A stretch of DNA of 64,000 bases. Source: Ostrinia nubilalis (taxonomy: Eukaryota > Arthropoda > Insecta > Lepidoptera > Crambidae). The stretch covers positions 14,942,001 to 15,006,000 of the forward strand of contig NC_087104.1 of assembly GCF_963855985.1 (NCBI RefSeq), given 5' to 3'. Below, in pieces: positions 10,738 to 22,200 of this stretch. Position numbers and translations under genes: made by a program. The notes under the pieces are model-generated. The model had not been told where the DNA came from. It did not search any database and saw only the letters and a list, made by a program, of their open reading frames with translations. Every line of letters begins with the position of its first letter. The stretch's first letter is position 1.

Positions 10738-12088
10738 CACTGCGGAACAAAAAAAATAAAAAAATCTGCGGCATCTATTTTGTTAATAGATTTTGAAAAT
10801 ACTTGTATTAGACATAAATGGTGTGCATTTACTTTCTTTGGATTGACTCTGGTTCTTGAGATAAACGAGAAACAAGAAATCAATGAAAAAAATTAAACGA
10901 CCCTCCCTAAACTTATATTAATTTGATTATACCCACTAAGTTTTATTTTCTACTCATGTATTAGTGTAGTTGTAGTTACAACAATTTAGTAATCAGCTAC
11001 TAGACCTTGAAATTAACAGTTTGTGTCTTTTAAATTAATTTTTAAAGAGCTTTTTTGTCTCAAAAATATGAGTTCATTATGAAAACCTTGCGTTTACAAT
11101 CCCAACAGTTTTTGTTAATATTTGGCTTCTAAACTTACAAAAGCAAAGAAATAAGATCACGGAGGTAGTGATAAAAACCTACCAAGCATACTGTCTTATA
11201 AAACTTCCATAAAATAATAAATATTGGGGGTCCAATATCGTCTGCAAGACTCGTGAAAACTCTTTGCCATACTGGAGTCAAGCTGGACGTAAAGAACTTC
11301 AATTATTTTGGAAAGCCAAAGATATGAACTTAGCTTTCTAATCACTAAAATGATCAAAAGTCAGCCAAATTAAAGTCCTTTACGTCCTGAAACGTCCGTT
11401 TGAATACGGAAAAAATAAATTCGATTGACCGCAAATCCGTACTCTTATTAAGACACTGTATTTGTAAACCACATAACACAAATTGAATCTGAAGCATGGC
11501 TAAGCTTTGTTTTAGTAATCAAACAATATTTGGGGAGTCATAGAGCACCAGACTTTTCAGAATTGGTTGTTTGAAAAATTTAACACATAAGGATCTAATT
11601 TGAGTATTTTTTTTTTAACAATAGCCATTTGGACACGTTCTCCCATAATCTGGGTGATTACAGTGAGGAATAAGCAGAACGGTTCTACCAGAACATCAGG
11701 ATAGTGGAAGAATGATATCCACGGTCAATGGGACCGCCAGATGATGGCTGATTACCGTTGCCATAATTATGGAATTTTCCTGACCAAAACCATAACATAA
11801 AAGCTTACAGAAAAAGCTTTTTGTAGTTTTTTTTCTACTATTTGATGAAAACCAAATATATTTTTAATTTTTATATCGTTCTTAAATAGGATCGTAGTGT
11901 AAATATTTTTTTTATACAGATTGGTATTTTTATTTTGGTTTTTTTCATATAAATAGCATAGTTAATAGTATTTATCTCAAGATCTAGAGTCAATTTGGCA
12001 AATCTAATATTTTTCTAGTATTCAGCACACTAGTCGCCTACAGAATTGACTCTAAACTACCATGCCGCAAAATGACTGTTCCCCAGTG
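10738..12088. mobile_element. CACTA-like DNA transposon, decayed, about 1.35 kb
   Basis: The left end reads CACTGCGGAACA and the right end, on the opposite strand, CACTGGGGAACA. Both are followed by TGCGGCAT and, about 100 bp inward, by GATTGACTCTGGTTCTTGAG versus AATTGACTCTAGATCTTGAG. The element is flanked by TTA on both sides (10735-10737 and 12089-12091). CACTG ends and 3-bp duplications fit the CACTA (CMC/EnSpm) superfamily. Inside, on the plus strand, broken frames read ESEAWLSFVLVIKQYLG, GSHRAPDFSELVV, HLDTFSHNLGDYSEEQAERF and QWDRQMMADY. These recall a multicopy arthropod protein of unknown function, remembered rather than searched. The left side has no recognised coding sequence. Confidence 0.6.
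11471..11790 (+). pseudogene. Broken coding remnant inside the CACTA-like element
   Basis: At least three frame changes and several stops separate conserved-looking blocks: ESEAWLSFVLVIKQYLG (about 11480-11535), GSHRAPDFSELVV (11534-11573), HLDTFSHNLGDYSEEQAERF (about 11625-11690) and QWDRQMMADY (about 11725-11757). In the multicopy insect proteins I recall, the same blocks occur in this order, with endings such as GERFHQDI and MMADYCW. The gene is dead here. Whether the protein is the transposase or a passenger cannot be told. Confidence 0.5.
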
Positions 12089-12091
12089 TTA

Positions 12092-12845
12092 TTAATACAT
12101 CGTTGAACGAAGTACAGAGTAATGGATTAAATTATGCCGAAACTGCGGGAAACCAATATTCGGGCTAAATGATAACTACAATGCGTTCAGGCCGCGATTC
12201 GATGACCGGCGGGGAAATACAGGGTGGTATGGACAAAATCAAAATAAAAGCAACTATTCTGAACGCGCATCGTAGACATAGGCCATCAACTTTCACGCTA
12301 CGGACTTTTTTTCCAAAGATAATTTTGTATTTCCAGGAAGGCTTGTTGATGGATTAATTAATATAGTTTCAAATTTCATCAGTAATACGATACGAACATT
12401 CATAAGTAGTCGAAATTCATAATAATTTTCTGGCGAATATTAATAATGATCCCGTTTTAGAAATCTTCATCATAACCCACTCTTAATGAATGAATGAATA
12501 AAATATTTAATTCAGACCAGGATTAATTTGTTACAATTCTTACTTCGTCTAGTGTGTTGATATGAACTAACAACAGCAAGTGTCTTGCTTTTCAAGTTGT
12601 GTTTGCGAAGCCGGCATAGGACAGCCGGCATGCTTAATTAACTAATTGATTTTTGTCAATCCGTCCTTTGCACCCTGTATGTACATTGTACGTAGGTATG
12701 TAATGTTGGCTATGTTTTCGAGCTGAATCACGACTAATTGTCTGTGAACGAGTTAGAGCGAGCGCTCGGAAACCGAGGGGGCTGAGTGAGCGCGTATTAC
12801 GGGACTTTCACATTTGAAATTGAATTATTCACATTCTACACACTA
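12092..12845. other. Non-coding stretch, no recognised feature
   Basis: AT-rich sequence with a short GC-rich patch near 12755-12790. The open frame at 12169-12357 shows no domain. Confidence 0.45.
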
Positions 12846-12975
12846 GGTGGACCGACGATCTGTTGCCGGTCGAGGGAGGTGCCTGGATGCGGGCGGCGCC
12901 GGACCGGTCTTTGTGGAAATCCTTGGGGGAGGCAGTTGTCCAGCAGTGGGTGGACGTCTTTCTCCTGAAACGAAC
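12846..12975 (+). mobile_element. RTE-like LINE fragment, 3' end of ORF2
   Basis: The plus-strand translation reads RWTDDLLPVEGGAWMRAAPD, then RSLWKSLGEAVVQQW, the C-terminus shared by all RTE-like fragments in this window. A GAACGAA-type tail follows at 12968-12980. It is strongly 5'-truncated. Confidence 0.75.
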
Positions 12976-15085
12976 GAATTCACATTCATTTATTTAGAAA
13001 ATTGTAAATTTATGAGAAGAATATTATAAATACTAAGCTTTTAAGGTTGATACAAAGATATAGATTCTATTAGGATTCGTAGTTCTAGATCGAGAATTAG
13101 GATAACCTGTATGTATACGAGCAATGATTACTAACAATTGAGTAAAAATAGTCCTGCACTGCATCCAAGTATGTACTTCTTACGAAAAAAAGATATTATT
13201 ATCTTACTAGACATAAAAAATGTATCAGAGTAATGTTGATTTTATGGTCGTTTTTTGAACGCGTGTCGAAATCCACGCGGTTGTTGTCGTTCGCCGTAGC
13301 TAGATAAATAATAAATCAGCTGGAAACCACAAAAGTTTCTTATTTTATCGGCAGTGTGAATGCCCCTTAACAGCGAGTTTCATGGCACTATAAAAATACA
13401 CGAGCCTTTATTTCCCGCCAGCTCCGACAATTATCCGCCGGGTAGTGCGGCGCGCTCGCTCCAAAACTCATTATGGGCTGGATCCTTCCCTTGCTAACTA
13501 TTGAGAAATACAATTGTTTGTGTTCTGTATGTAATACAATTTAGGGATGTACAATATGTGTAAATCGGTCATTTGATATGTATGTATAGGTTAAGTTACC
13601 ACGAACTGTTTGACCTATAAAGTATCTAAGCCCTGCTCTTGATAGAGCAGAAGCAATATTATATTGATGGGAAAATAATATTTTTATTACCAATCAAGTT
13701 ACGAAATTGGATTTCTCTTATACATAATAATATTCTTGATATCTTGAACAATAGCGTTCTCTTGAATATAATTTATCTCTTGCGATATTATTCAAGAATT
13801 CTTTCGAATCATCGACTTCGTTTAAGCGAGAGGTCGATGGGCGTTTGTATCTGAAACAGTCGGCGCGATGGACGGATGCCGGCTCGTTCCTCAATCGATG
13901 TCGTTATGCGGAGTGGGCAGATGAATGGAGCAGTGATCAGAATGTAAGGGCATAGCGCGAGCAGAACAGCCTTGTCAATTCACACTAAAACTCTACTTTT
14001 GTTTATGCGCTGCAAAGTTTCCAAGGCCATAAACATGGTACTCATACAAATGTCTTGAAAATATGTTGTTTATCTCTAGAAAAAATGTAGTCTGTTTCAG
14101 TTCTTGCTAGGATATCTTTTCATTGCTCCGAAAAGAGCGCACCCTGCTATACATAACGAGAGGTTACTCGTATTTAGTGCTCGTAGTTTGTCGAAGACCT
14201 AAAAGCATTAAGAACGTTAACTTTTTTCTTGTGCGTATTAAAAAAATCGATTAAATAAGTTGACTTTGAGTAATTAAATATATCACTTAGTAACAGAAGC
14301 AATGTTTTGTTTTTTCTATTTAGCCTCTGCCCGTAACGGCAGCGCGTGTAAGTGCGGGGCACAGTCGCACTAAATCTCGCTAACTGCTGCCGCCGGCCGA
14401 GCGCCAACTATTAGCTCTATTAGATGAAACTTTAAACGCGGAAGACGTTCTAAGCCATAATAGTTATTGATGCGAGACATATTTTCACATTTTAACGGCT
14501 TAACTGTCCTGTATAGCCCTTGAGAATAAGGGTTCCTTGCTTTGAAAATGGTGGCATTTTATTTTAAACGCGTCGTAACTAATCGACACATCTCATTTTC
14601 TATTCATGAAAAGCCGGTGGTCTCGTTGAAATGTAGATAACGGTATTGTGGAAAGATAAAGTAAAATTTAATTTTAATTTTAGTAATTTCAACGCACTCG
14701 GATACGAAACAATTGACCTAATATCTAACGATTTTTCCACTTATTTCTTTATTTGCTTGTTACATGATGATTTACATGTCATATTTTAAATAATTTATAT
14801 TACCCAGCGCAAAATACAGAGCGCATCAAAAGTCTGAAAGTTATGTTACGTATCGTATTATTTATACCACAATATCAGCTAATAGCGACTTCTTAGCTAA
14901 AAGAATCCAAAGCCATTTGGACGCGATCCGCGTACTTTTACTAGAACATCACGATTACGGTATCAAAGCTGCCCGAGCCAAGTAGAGGTATTAGGGCTAA
15001 GTGCGTCTTAAATCTGGCTCCAGTTAGAGAGAGCCCAGATTTTTCCGCACAACTAGTAACTAGTTCCCAGTACGGTACTGGTGTG
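12976..15085. other. Non-coding stretch with small GC-rich islands
   Basis: GC-rich islands occur at about 13425-13490 and 14330-14405. The second contains GCACTAAATCTCGCTAAC, which recurs at 18094-18111 in the same orientation. No coding or RNA gene is visible. Confidence 0.45.
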
Positions 15086-15370
15086 TACTGCAGGGCTAAG
15101 ATGCGCGCCGTGATAAACTGCTATCGCGGCGTTATATCGATTTTGACGTCACTATATCGTTTTATCTACCGGCGCTAACATGGCACCCCGAAAATTATCA
15201 TGTCATCTGTCAAAATGTGATAGTGATAGATTTGTTTTTTTTTTTTGTGATAAACCTGGCAAGCCCTAACATGAAGCGCTAACTATATCATATTTTGACA
15301 TCACGATAGGATAGGATGTGGTGTTTTTATCGTCCTCGATCCTTGCCCACGATAGCAAGACGATAGGAGA
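15085..15370 (+). repeat. Unclassified interspersed repeat, plus-strand copy
   Basis: The block GGCTAAGATGCGCG followed by a GATAA-rich, TATCG-rich tract has a diverged counterpart on the opposite strand at about 17930-18065. Both lie beside a short GTAC-rich palindromic patch. I cannot assign a class. No terminal repeats or target duplications are clear. Confidence 0.3.
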
Positions 15371-16047
15371 TTAACTTTTTTGCAAGCTACTTTAACTCTA
15401 TTTATTTATCATTTATAATGGTAAATGACATTTTACGACTAATTTGAGGCTAGTAAAATTCAAAGAAAGGAATCTAGCACCTTTGTGATACTTTTACTTC
15501 TAGGTGGAGATTGAGTTCTAGTTCAAGAGTTTATCAGTGTGAGGCGAATCTTGCGACAGTTTATAATCGCTAGCTGCAAAATCTTAGTGCTCCCACAGTC
15601 CCACCCACATATTAATTATTACATTACCTACCTTGTAAAATAACCATTACTTACCTACTTAGGTAGGTATTCAACAGTACATCAGACAATACATATTAAG
15701 TTGCAAATGTCGTGAGATACCCCACAGTGTTTAGCTTGATTTAAGTACCTACTGTCATCTGTACATAATCTTGTAAAATTATTGAAAATGGGGCGGAATG
15801 TGGTAACCGAGCTTCTTGTGTCTACATCAAACAGTGGCAAGGTCATTGTCAGAAATTAGCATTGGGTGGGATGTGTAATCAAACTTGCTATAATAACAAT
15901 GAGAATAAATGAATTTTACTAATTTTATAACTTGATGGTGATACCATACATACATTCCACATTACTATCAATCTAATTCCTCCATGTGGTCTTTTTTAAG
16001 GGCTTTAATGTGACAGGATGATAATCTTGTACAATTTATTCCATTAT
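15371..16047. other. Non-coding stretch, nothing recognised
   Basis: AT-rich sequence without open frames of interest or repeat signatures. Confidence 0.5.
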
Positions 16048-16253
16048 AATAAATTCATCATCATCTCAGCCATAGGACGTCCACTGCTGAACTTAGGCCT
16101 CCCCCAATGCTTTCCATGTTGCCCGATGGGGCAGCAAGGTTCTGGGGTGGAGGCCGGGTACCGGAATACGCAGCGTGGGACGTCCACCCACAAGGTGGAC
16201 CGACGACATCATAATGGTAGCAGAAAGGCGCTGGACGCAGGCAATAAATTCAT
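16048..16253 (-). mobile_element. RTE-like LINE insertion with 5' inversion and 11-bp target duplication
   Basis: Perfect duplications AATAAATTCAT flank the insertion (16048-16058 and 16243-16253). The 3' end lies on the minus strand with an ATG-repeat tail next to the left duplication (16059-16129). From about 16130 the text flips to the sense strand (GGCAGCAAGGTTCTGG... GACGCAGG), which is the part of ORF2 that should lie just upstream of the tail. An inverted 5' portion between perfect duplications is the product expected from twin priming during target-primed reverse transcription. Confidence 0.85.
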
Positions 16254-17030
16254 TATTGCAGTGTAATTTCAAAATAATTCAACCATTATTTACAAAATCT
16301 TTATTTGGAAAACTTTTGTTTTACAATAGCTATTTATAATTTCAAATACAAACAGAATTCCATGAATTGGTTAGCCTAGCCAGTACCCTTGAAGTTTTTC
16401 TTGCTGATTGTTATTGTAAATTTTCATGATAGTGAGCAAGACTTGATTATGTCTGCTTTAGAATGAAATAATCACTCATAATCCCACACTTCTTCATCCA
16501 CTGTCTGAAAAAAGAAAGAATATTATTTAAACACAATTATAAATATTACAATTACATAAACAGTTCATAAATAGAAACATTTACTTAATCCTATTTGTAT
16601 TTTAAGTTTACATACAAAATATTGATCACAGTATTATTACACGGTGAAAGAACTATGTGAAATAAATATAGGAAAGAAGGTGAAAGCTTATTTGTAGGAA
16701 TAAAGATATTTTTCCTTTTCTCCGGTGCTGTTACTTATGAAAATCAAGATCTGCGGAGTATAGCTAATATTTTAGATTTTAGGTACTTACTTTGCTACTT
16801 ATGAGTGTAACTTTATTTCTCAAATCTCAATAAACTTTCTGACTGCTTCATGTAAGTTGAATAATTACTGTAAACCTCGCATTATGGGGTAGGTAGTGGA
16901 GTTCGGTTATTCTGTTAATTTTGAAGACTTCATTCTTTAATACTATCGGTATGATTAGGAATTCTTCATTGTTTTTCTTTAACTTGGTTATCTCTTCGTT
17001 TGATATTTTCCGTACTTTAGAAATATTAAA
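16254..17030. other. Non-coding stretch, nothing recognised
   Basis: AT-rich sequence without recognisable genes or repeats. Confidence 0.5.
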
Positions 17031-17093
17031 AACTAGCGGCCGCCCGCGACTTCGTACGCGTGGATCCCGTTGTACCCCCTTCATCTATCTTAC

Positions 17094-17500
17094 GCGGTTT
17101 AGATATTTTCATACAAATGTTTTTTTCCGCTAACTCTCGTTCCCGTGTGAAATTTTGCAATATCCTGTTGTAACTAAGCTTTAAGTTTACTAAGGTACCT
17201 GCACGCCAAATTTCAAGCGTCTGACTTAAGCGGTTTAGATTTTTCATACAAATGTTTTTTCCCGCTAACCCCCGTTCCCGTGGGAATTTTGCAATATCCT
17301 GTTGTAAATAAGCTTTAAGTTTACTAAGGTACCTGCATGCCAAATTTCAAGCGTCTAACTTAAGCGGTTCAGATTTTTCATACAAAACGATTTTCCCGCT
17401 AATTCCCATTCCTGTGGGAATTCCTAAGTATCCTATAACCTGCCCAGGAGTATGAAGAATAATTGTACCAAGTTTCGTTAAAATCCATCGAGTAGTTTTT
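17094..17500 (+). repeat. Tandem array, unit about 135 bp, two full copies plus a diverged third
   Basis: GCGGTTTAGA starts at 17094 and 17230, and GCGGTTCAGA at 17364, giving periods of 136 and 134 bp. Each unit holds CATACAAA, CCGCTAA, a run like TCCTGTTGTAA, and CCAAATTTCAAGCGTCT. The third unit diverges after its first 60 bp and runs into the normal 3' part of the repeat. Confidence 0.8.
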
Positions 17501-17517
17501 GTTTCTATAAGGAACAT

Positions 17518-17564
<47 letters not shown>
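17518..17564. repeat. Microsatellite (ACAG)n, about 11 units
   Basis: An uninterrupted tetranucleotide tract. Open frames across it on the minus strand (repeated VCLS) are artefacts of the repeat. Confidence 0.95.
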
Positions 17565-17566
<2 letters not shown>

Positions 17567-17929
17567 AATTTTACTGATTGCATTTTTGGCATCAGTATCG
17601 ATCACTAATCACCCCCTGATAGTTATTTTGAAAATATATTTAATGTACAGAATTGACCTCTCTACAGATTTATTATAAGTATAGATAAGACTGGAAACAT
17701 AAAAATACAATTTTAAAAACACAAACAAATACAATCAAGCAGTCATGTAATGTCAACAAAATTGACATAACTTTTTTTTAATGACGTTCTCACTGCTTTA
17801 AGATATGTGTTTTTAGCCGAATTAGTAGCAGAAATGAACGAGATTGAACGAATGAGCTAAAATATTTCAAGGTTGGCCAACATAATAACGCAATTTTTTC
17901 TTAATATGGCAACAATTCGGTTATCACGC

Positions 17930-18065
17930 GATAGCGGTCGATAGACTTTTCTATCGATGGTCCCATGTTAGGGAAAATGATAAAATTATCTACGTGATCG
18001 AAAATTGTCTTATCATATCATGTCATTGTCGATGCGCGCATCTTAGGCCTACTGGTACGTACCGG
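17930..18065 (-). repeat. Unclassified interspersed repeat, minus-strand copy
   Basis: The reverse complement contains GGCCTAAGATGCGCG followed by a GATAA-rich tract, the diverged partner of the block at 15085. A GTACCGGTAC-like patch lies at its outer side. Confidence 0.3.
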
Positions 18066-18559
18066 TATCGCTAGACAGTAGTGGCTGCAGCTTGCACTAA
18101 ATCTCGCTAACGGCCGCCCGGAGGCAAGCGCGGTGGATAACCAGCGAGTAATCATTTTTCAGGATAAATAAAGTTAGCTGATAAAGGGAAGTGGTCTCAA
18201 AACTCAGTTTGCTAAGTTACTCTTTCGAAAGATTGAATTAAACAATAAAGTCGTGCTAATTGTACAAAGAGTACAGCTCTACAGAATACTAATCAAATTT
18301 TAACAAAGAGGTCGACCTAATGAGATCAGATATATTTTTGTAATTTAATATGATTTACTAACGTTTAATATTTTATTACCATTACATAGCACTTCCTAAA
18401 AAATATATATAATCCTCATATCTATCATAATAACTTTACATACATTATAGCTTAACAATGATCATATCAGAGTAAATTAAGTAGCTTCTCAATATTTCAC
18501 TAAACTGTAACAACTCCTTATTTTTATTTAAGGTCAAGTCATAGGTTTCCCTTACACTG
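18066..18559. other. Non-coding stretch, shared 18-mer only
   Basis: GCACTAAATCTCGCTAAC at 18094-18111 repeats the 18-mer found at 14366-14383. No other feature was seen. Confidence 0.45.
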
Positions 18560-18655
18560 AAGTTGCAATGCGCCGAGTCTCGCGAGTGTCATGCATCATG
18601 CCCCCCTACTCTCGTCCACGCTTGGGCTTGGGCGGGCGGCGCCCTACCCTCGCCA

Positions 18656-18690
18656 TATAAAATGCGCGCGGGCGCAGCTGCGCTTCACTC
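18656..18690 (+). promoter_or_regulatory. Candidate TATA/initiator core promoter in a GC-rich island
   Basis: TATAAAA at 18656-18662 sits in an otherwise GC-rich stretch. An insect initiator-like TTCACTC has its A at 18687, 31 bp downstream of the TATA box start, which is the usual spacing. There is no recognisable downstream promoter element, and the first ATG after it opens only 18 codons. If real, it would serve a non-coding or spliced transcript. A chance match is possible. Confidence 0.3.
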
Positions 18691-19228
18691 ATCATTTATG
18701 ACGCTACTTGCTTCGCCCCAAATTGAGTTCTATACGAAGGGGAATTTAATTTGATTTGTATATTTTTTAAAATAAATTACTTTTGGAAAATGAAATCCGC
18801 TGGTGTTGTCATTTTTATAAACATTAAATTTAAAAAGTCTTCTAAAACATTCACATTGCATTACCATTATTCTGAAAACCTAACTTAGTAGGTCGTATTA
18901 AACTAGATCCCTAATTGTAAGCGTCCTCATTGCCTACAATGTAAATTCCTACCCAATTTCAAAATGCAAATTGCTACTTTGACAATCCATCCACACTTTG
19001 CTCTAACAGTCAGCTAATTACCGGCGTCCCAGTGTGTCCCATTACTGGCCTTGGTGTCCCACTGCGGGCAGGAGTCGCGTCATCGCAGTTTATAATAAGA
19101 GCTAGTCTGAAGCTAGTTATCACACCTCGGCGCGTTTAATAACCACGCGCTCGTGTCCCAGCACAGGGCGGGGAGATCGGCCAGGACACTTAGATCATAC
19201 ATAATTTCCAATTGCCACATTAGTGAAC
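18691..19228. other. Non-coding stretch with GC-rich patch
   Basis: A GC-richer patch lies at about 19025-19180. No coding feature was seen. Confidence 0.45.
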
Positions 19229-19283
19229 CAAAGTAGTGCCAAATTAAGTAAAACTTCAAGTAACTACTACTGGCACTACTTTG
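19229..19283. repeat. Inverted repeat, 13-bp perfect arms, 29-nt loop
   Basis: CAAAGTAGTGCCA (19229-19241) is complementary to TGGCACTACTTTG (19271-19283). Transcribed, it would form a short hairpin. The arm is shorter than a normal microRNA precursor stem. Confidence 0.8.
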
Positions 19284-22200
19284 ATTACAGAATGACTGAA
19301 TCCACCATAATTCTGGGTTTAAATGCCCGTCCTCATAGCACTAACAATTATGCTTTGATGTTACTGAAATTAATTAGGACAGATGAAATGGATACGACAT
19401 CCCATGCATCGTTATCCGAAGGCTGAACATTACATCCAACTGTAAAGGCATGCATCATTTTAGACTAACGTCCAAATTATTACGATAAAACCCGTCATGT
19501 CTACGACGTAGTTTCAGCGTTTTCAGAGGAATCTCAATAGGACAGACTGTTTCGTGAAAGGCTGTTCTCCCAGAGCTTTGGTATAACTAAGCATATGAAT
19601 TAGCATTTTAATTGGGTGTCGGGTGTTGTTCCGCGCCCGGGACCGCTAATTAAAAATTAATATTTTGCAAATATTATTATGTTTTGTTTGTTTTTGTAAT
19701 TACCATGCAAAACTCAATGTTTGTTGATACACTTACATTGTAATGAAACTCCTAAGTTATTATAAACGCAGATAAAAGTAATTTTCAACAAAAGCAATTT
19801 TAGGTGAAATATTGTAGCTTAAGACGTCTAAAAAATATATTTTTATTCTCTTTTTAAAGTCTTCTTTACTTACAAAATTTTAATTGGTCGCAGACTAAAC
19901 ATCATTGCTTTTATATTTTGTGTAAACGGGGCTTGATTAGTTTCGTTAATAGGTATTGTAAACTTGTTTTGAAGTTATTATTTTAAAATAAGAAATGTGT
20001 ATAATAAAAGTAAAATTATATAAATTCTTATTAATTACATTAGACGCGATCATAAACAATCACGATAAGTCAGCAGATATAGGAACAGTATTTATATAAT
20101 TCTTGTGAGTTATCTAATAGTAAGTGCAAATAATCTGCTTCTTGTAAAAAGTAGTAAACCGATTTTGTAATAGATGGAAAGTCGGCATTTCATAGCCGAA
20201 TTTATTGTTCACGCGCGATTTGAGTGCTGACTTTTTGAACATTTTGTTTCTCTTGCGCTCTGCATTTAAATCGCGCACTCTTAATAGACAGAGCCGTTTA
20301 TAGAATATTGACGAATATAAACTGTTCCATTTGTAAGAAAATTATTATATTTAGTTATAGTATATTATTATTTTTACTTAAGTATAATTTGCATAGAGAT
20401 TTATTTGATTTGTATAAAAATATTTAAAACGGAAGTTTATAAAATACGGTTGTTGTACTACTGACTCGTCACGTTGTAGAACAAGTCTCAGTAAGTTGGA
20501 AGGGGAAAGGTTATATAAGAGGAGGTTCGTGCATTTAGAGACATTCTGGTACGAGACACTAATTAAGAGAGAACTCTGCCCGACTGTGTAAAAATAGTAG
20601 AAAATAATAAAGTTCGGATATTGAATTCGCAATATTTGTTTCTCTGCTTCTGATTTCCTTATACATTCCACGCAGAAATTCAGTCCAAGCAGAGGGAAAT
20701 AAGTTATTTCCACGATTACAGCGCCATATCGCGGGAAATCCCCGATATCCTCATCGCGATATACGCGGCCGCTAAAATGGAGATGTGTATTATCTTCCGA
20801 AGTTTCGGACAAAAACAACAAAGATAATGGAAAACACACAAAACATGCCGCGGGTCAGGGGTGTTATTCTTTATCGCTATGGCTTCAGCTGGAAATATAC
20901 ACATTATATGTCAAAAATACGCAAGTAGGCAGACATGGGAATTTTCATATAAAATTTTACTGAAGCAAAATAAGAAGCTCATGTCTAGTGAATGAATTGT
21001 ACATTGAATATTACACAGTAATAATACAAGTTTTTAAACTAAAATCTATTTAAAGTCATATTTTGTGCTTTAGTCATCCAAATTATAGAGTCATTTCACC
21101 CCATTATGGCTGGTTAGATTATATTCCAATAAAAACCATTTTATTATTATTTGGGTCATGTTTTAACCATCTATAATATTAAATCAAATAATGACGGAAG
21201 CATATTAACAGTCGGAAGTATATTTGTATCCGATTGCTGAATAAATGGATACACTTATTTACTGAACCTTTGTAATATTGCCTAATAGGAAAAATAAAAA
21301 TGCTATTTCACTTCTCACTCTGCAAAGTCATTATACCGTATTTTAATTGAATAAATACGAACCTACATAATATTATAATACCATTGTATCCAGTGTAGTC
21401 GCTCTAACATAATACCCAGTCACAAGGTGACAAAGGTGGAGGAACTATTCAAATGTAAATAGTTAAAGATCTGGCGTCACGCGCCACCCTCGTCACGCGG
21501 TAATCCGCCGCCGACTACTTACGGGTTCCGCAGTTTAAATTATTAAGCGTGTAAGATAAAGAGTCCATTTCAGTCCTTTCCCATGACTCCACTCGGGCGG
21601 AATTTAGTTCCATTGGTTTCACAAAACCTTGCCATTTATCCAACCATCGCACTATTCCGTGTTCTGGTATTAAAGCCAACGGACCAGACGGGCCTTAATA
21701 CTCGTATTACTAGATTTATCTTTCGTGACAAAGTATGTACTTAGGCATAGTGAGGTGGCCTAGGCATCCTGTAGTAGCAGCCGCACGTGGTCCGGAGTCA
21801 CGTTAGTTACGTACGACCCTCGTCACGCACACTATCGGCAGCACATCCTCGCCCTCGCAAATAAATAAATCACACGATTTGTCGCAAGTGAAATCGACAG
21901 GTGGAAATAAAGACAGATATAGAATGTTGATTTGAACGTGTCCTTTATTTATGAAGTAAATAATACAGCAAACCCGAATTCGCGATACATTTTTCACCTT
22001 TCCATGGACATTAATGCTTACGTATGAAGAATATGTCATTTTTCTCACAACTTTGATGTTGGTCTCGAGAGACTGAAAGTTATTTGCGTTGATGAGCACG
22101 CGGCAAATAACGCGAATATTGGAAACATGAGTCTGTTTCAATAAATTTATTGAAGCCCAAAGTGTTTCTGGGAACTTTTAGGTCGTGGTTACTGAATCCC

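Larger units (their letters stand above)
17032..17689 (+). repeat. Interspersed repeat (ACTAGC...TATAGAT family) with internal tandem expansion
   Basis: The element opens with ACTAGCGGCCGCCCGCGACT and closes with TTATTATAAGTATAGAT. A related but shorter repeat at 61245-61449 opens ACTAGCTGACCCGGCGAAC and closes TATATATAGAT, and a minus-strand relative ends at 29957. The class is uncertain; a Helitron-like or non-LTR 3' end is possible. It carries a tandem array and a GACA microsatellite, listed separately. Confidence 0.55.

Noticed and set aside
16018..16266. 82-codon plus-strand frame
   Set aside because: Runs through the inverted LINE insertion and its flanks; not a host protein.
17347..17605. 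Minus-strand open frames rich in VCLS repeats
   Set aside because: Translation of the (ACAG)n microsatellite; any frame across it is open.
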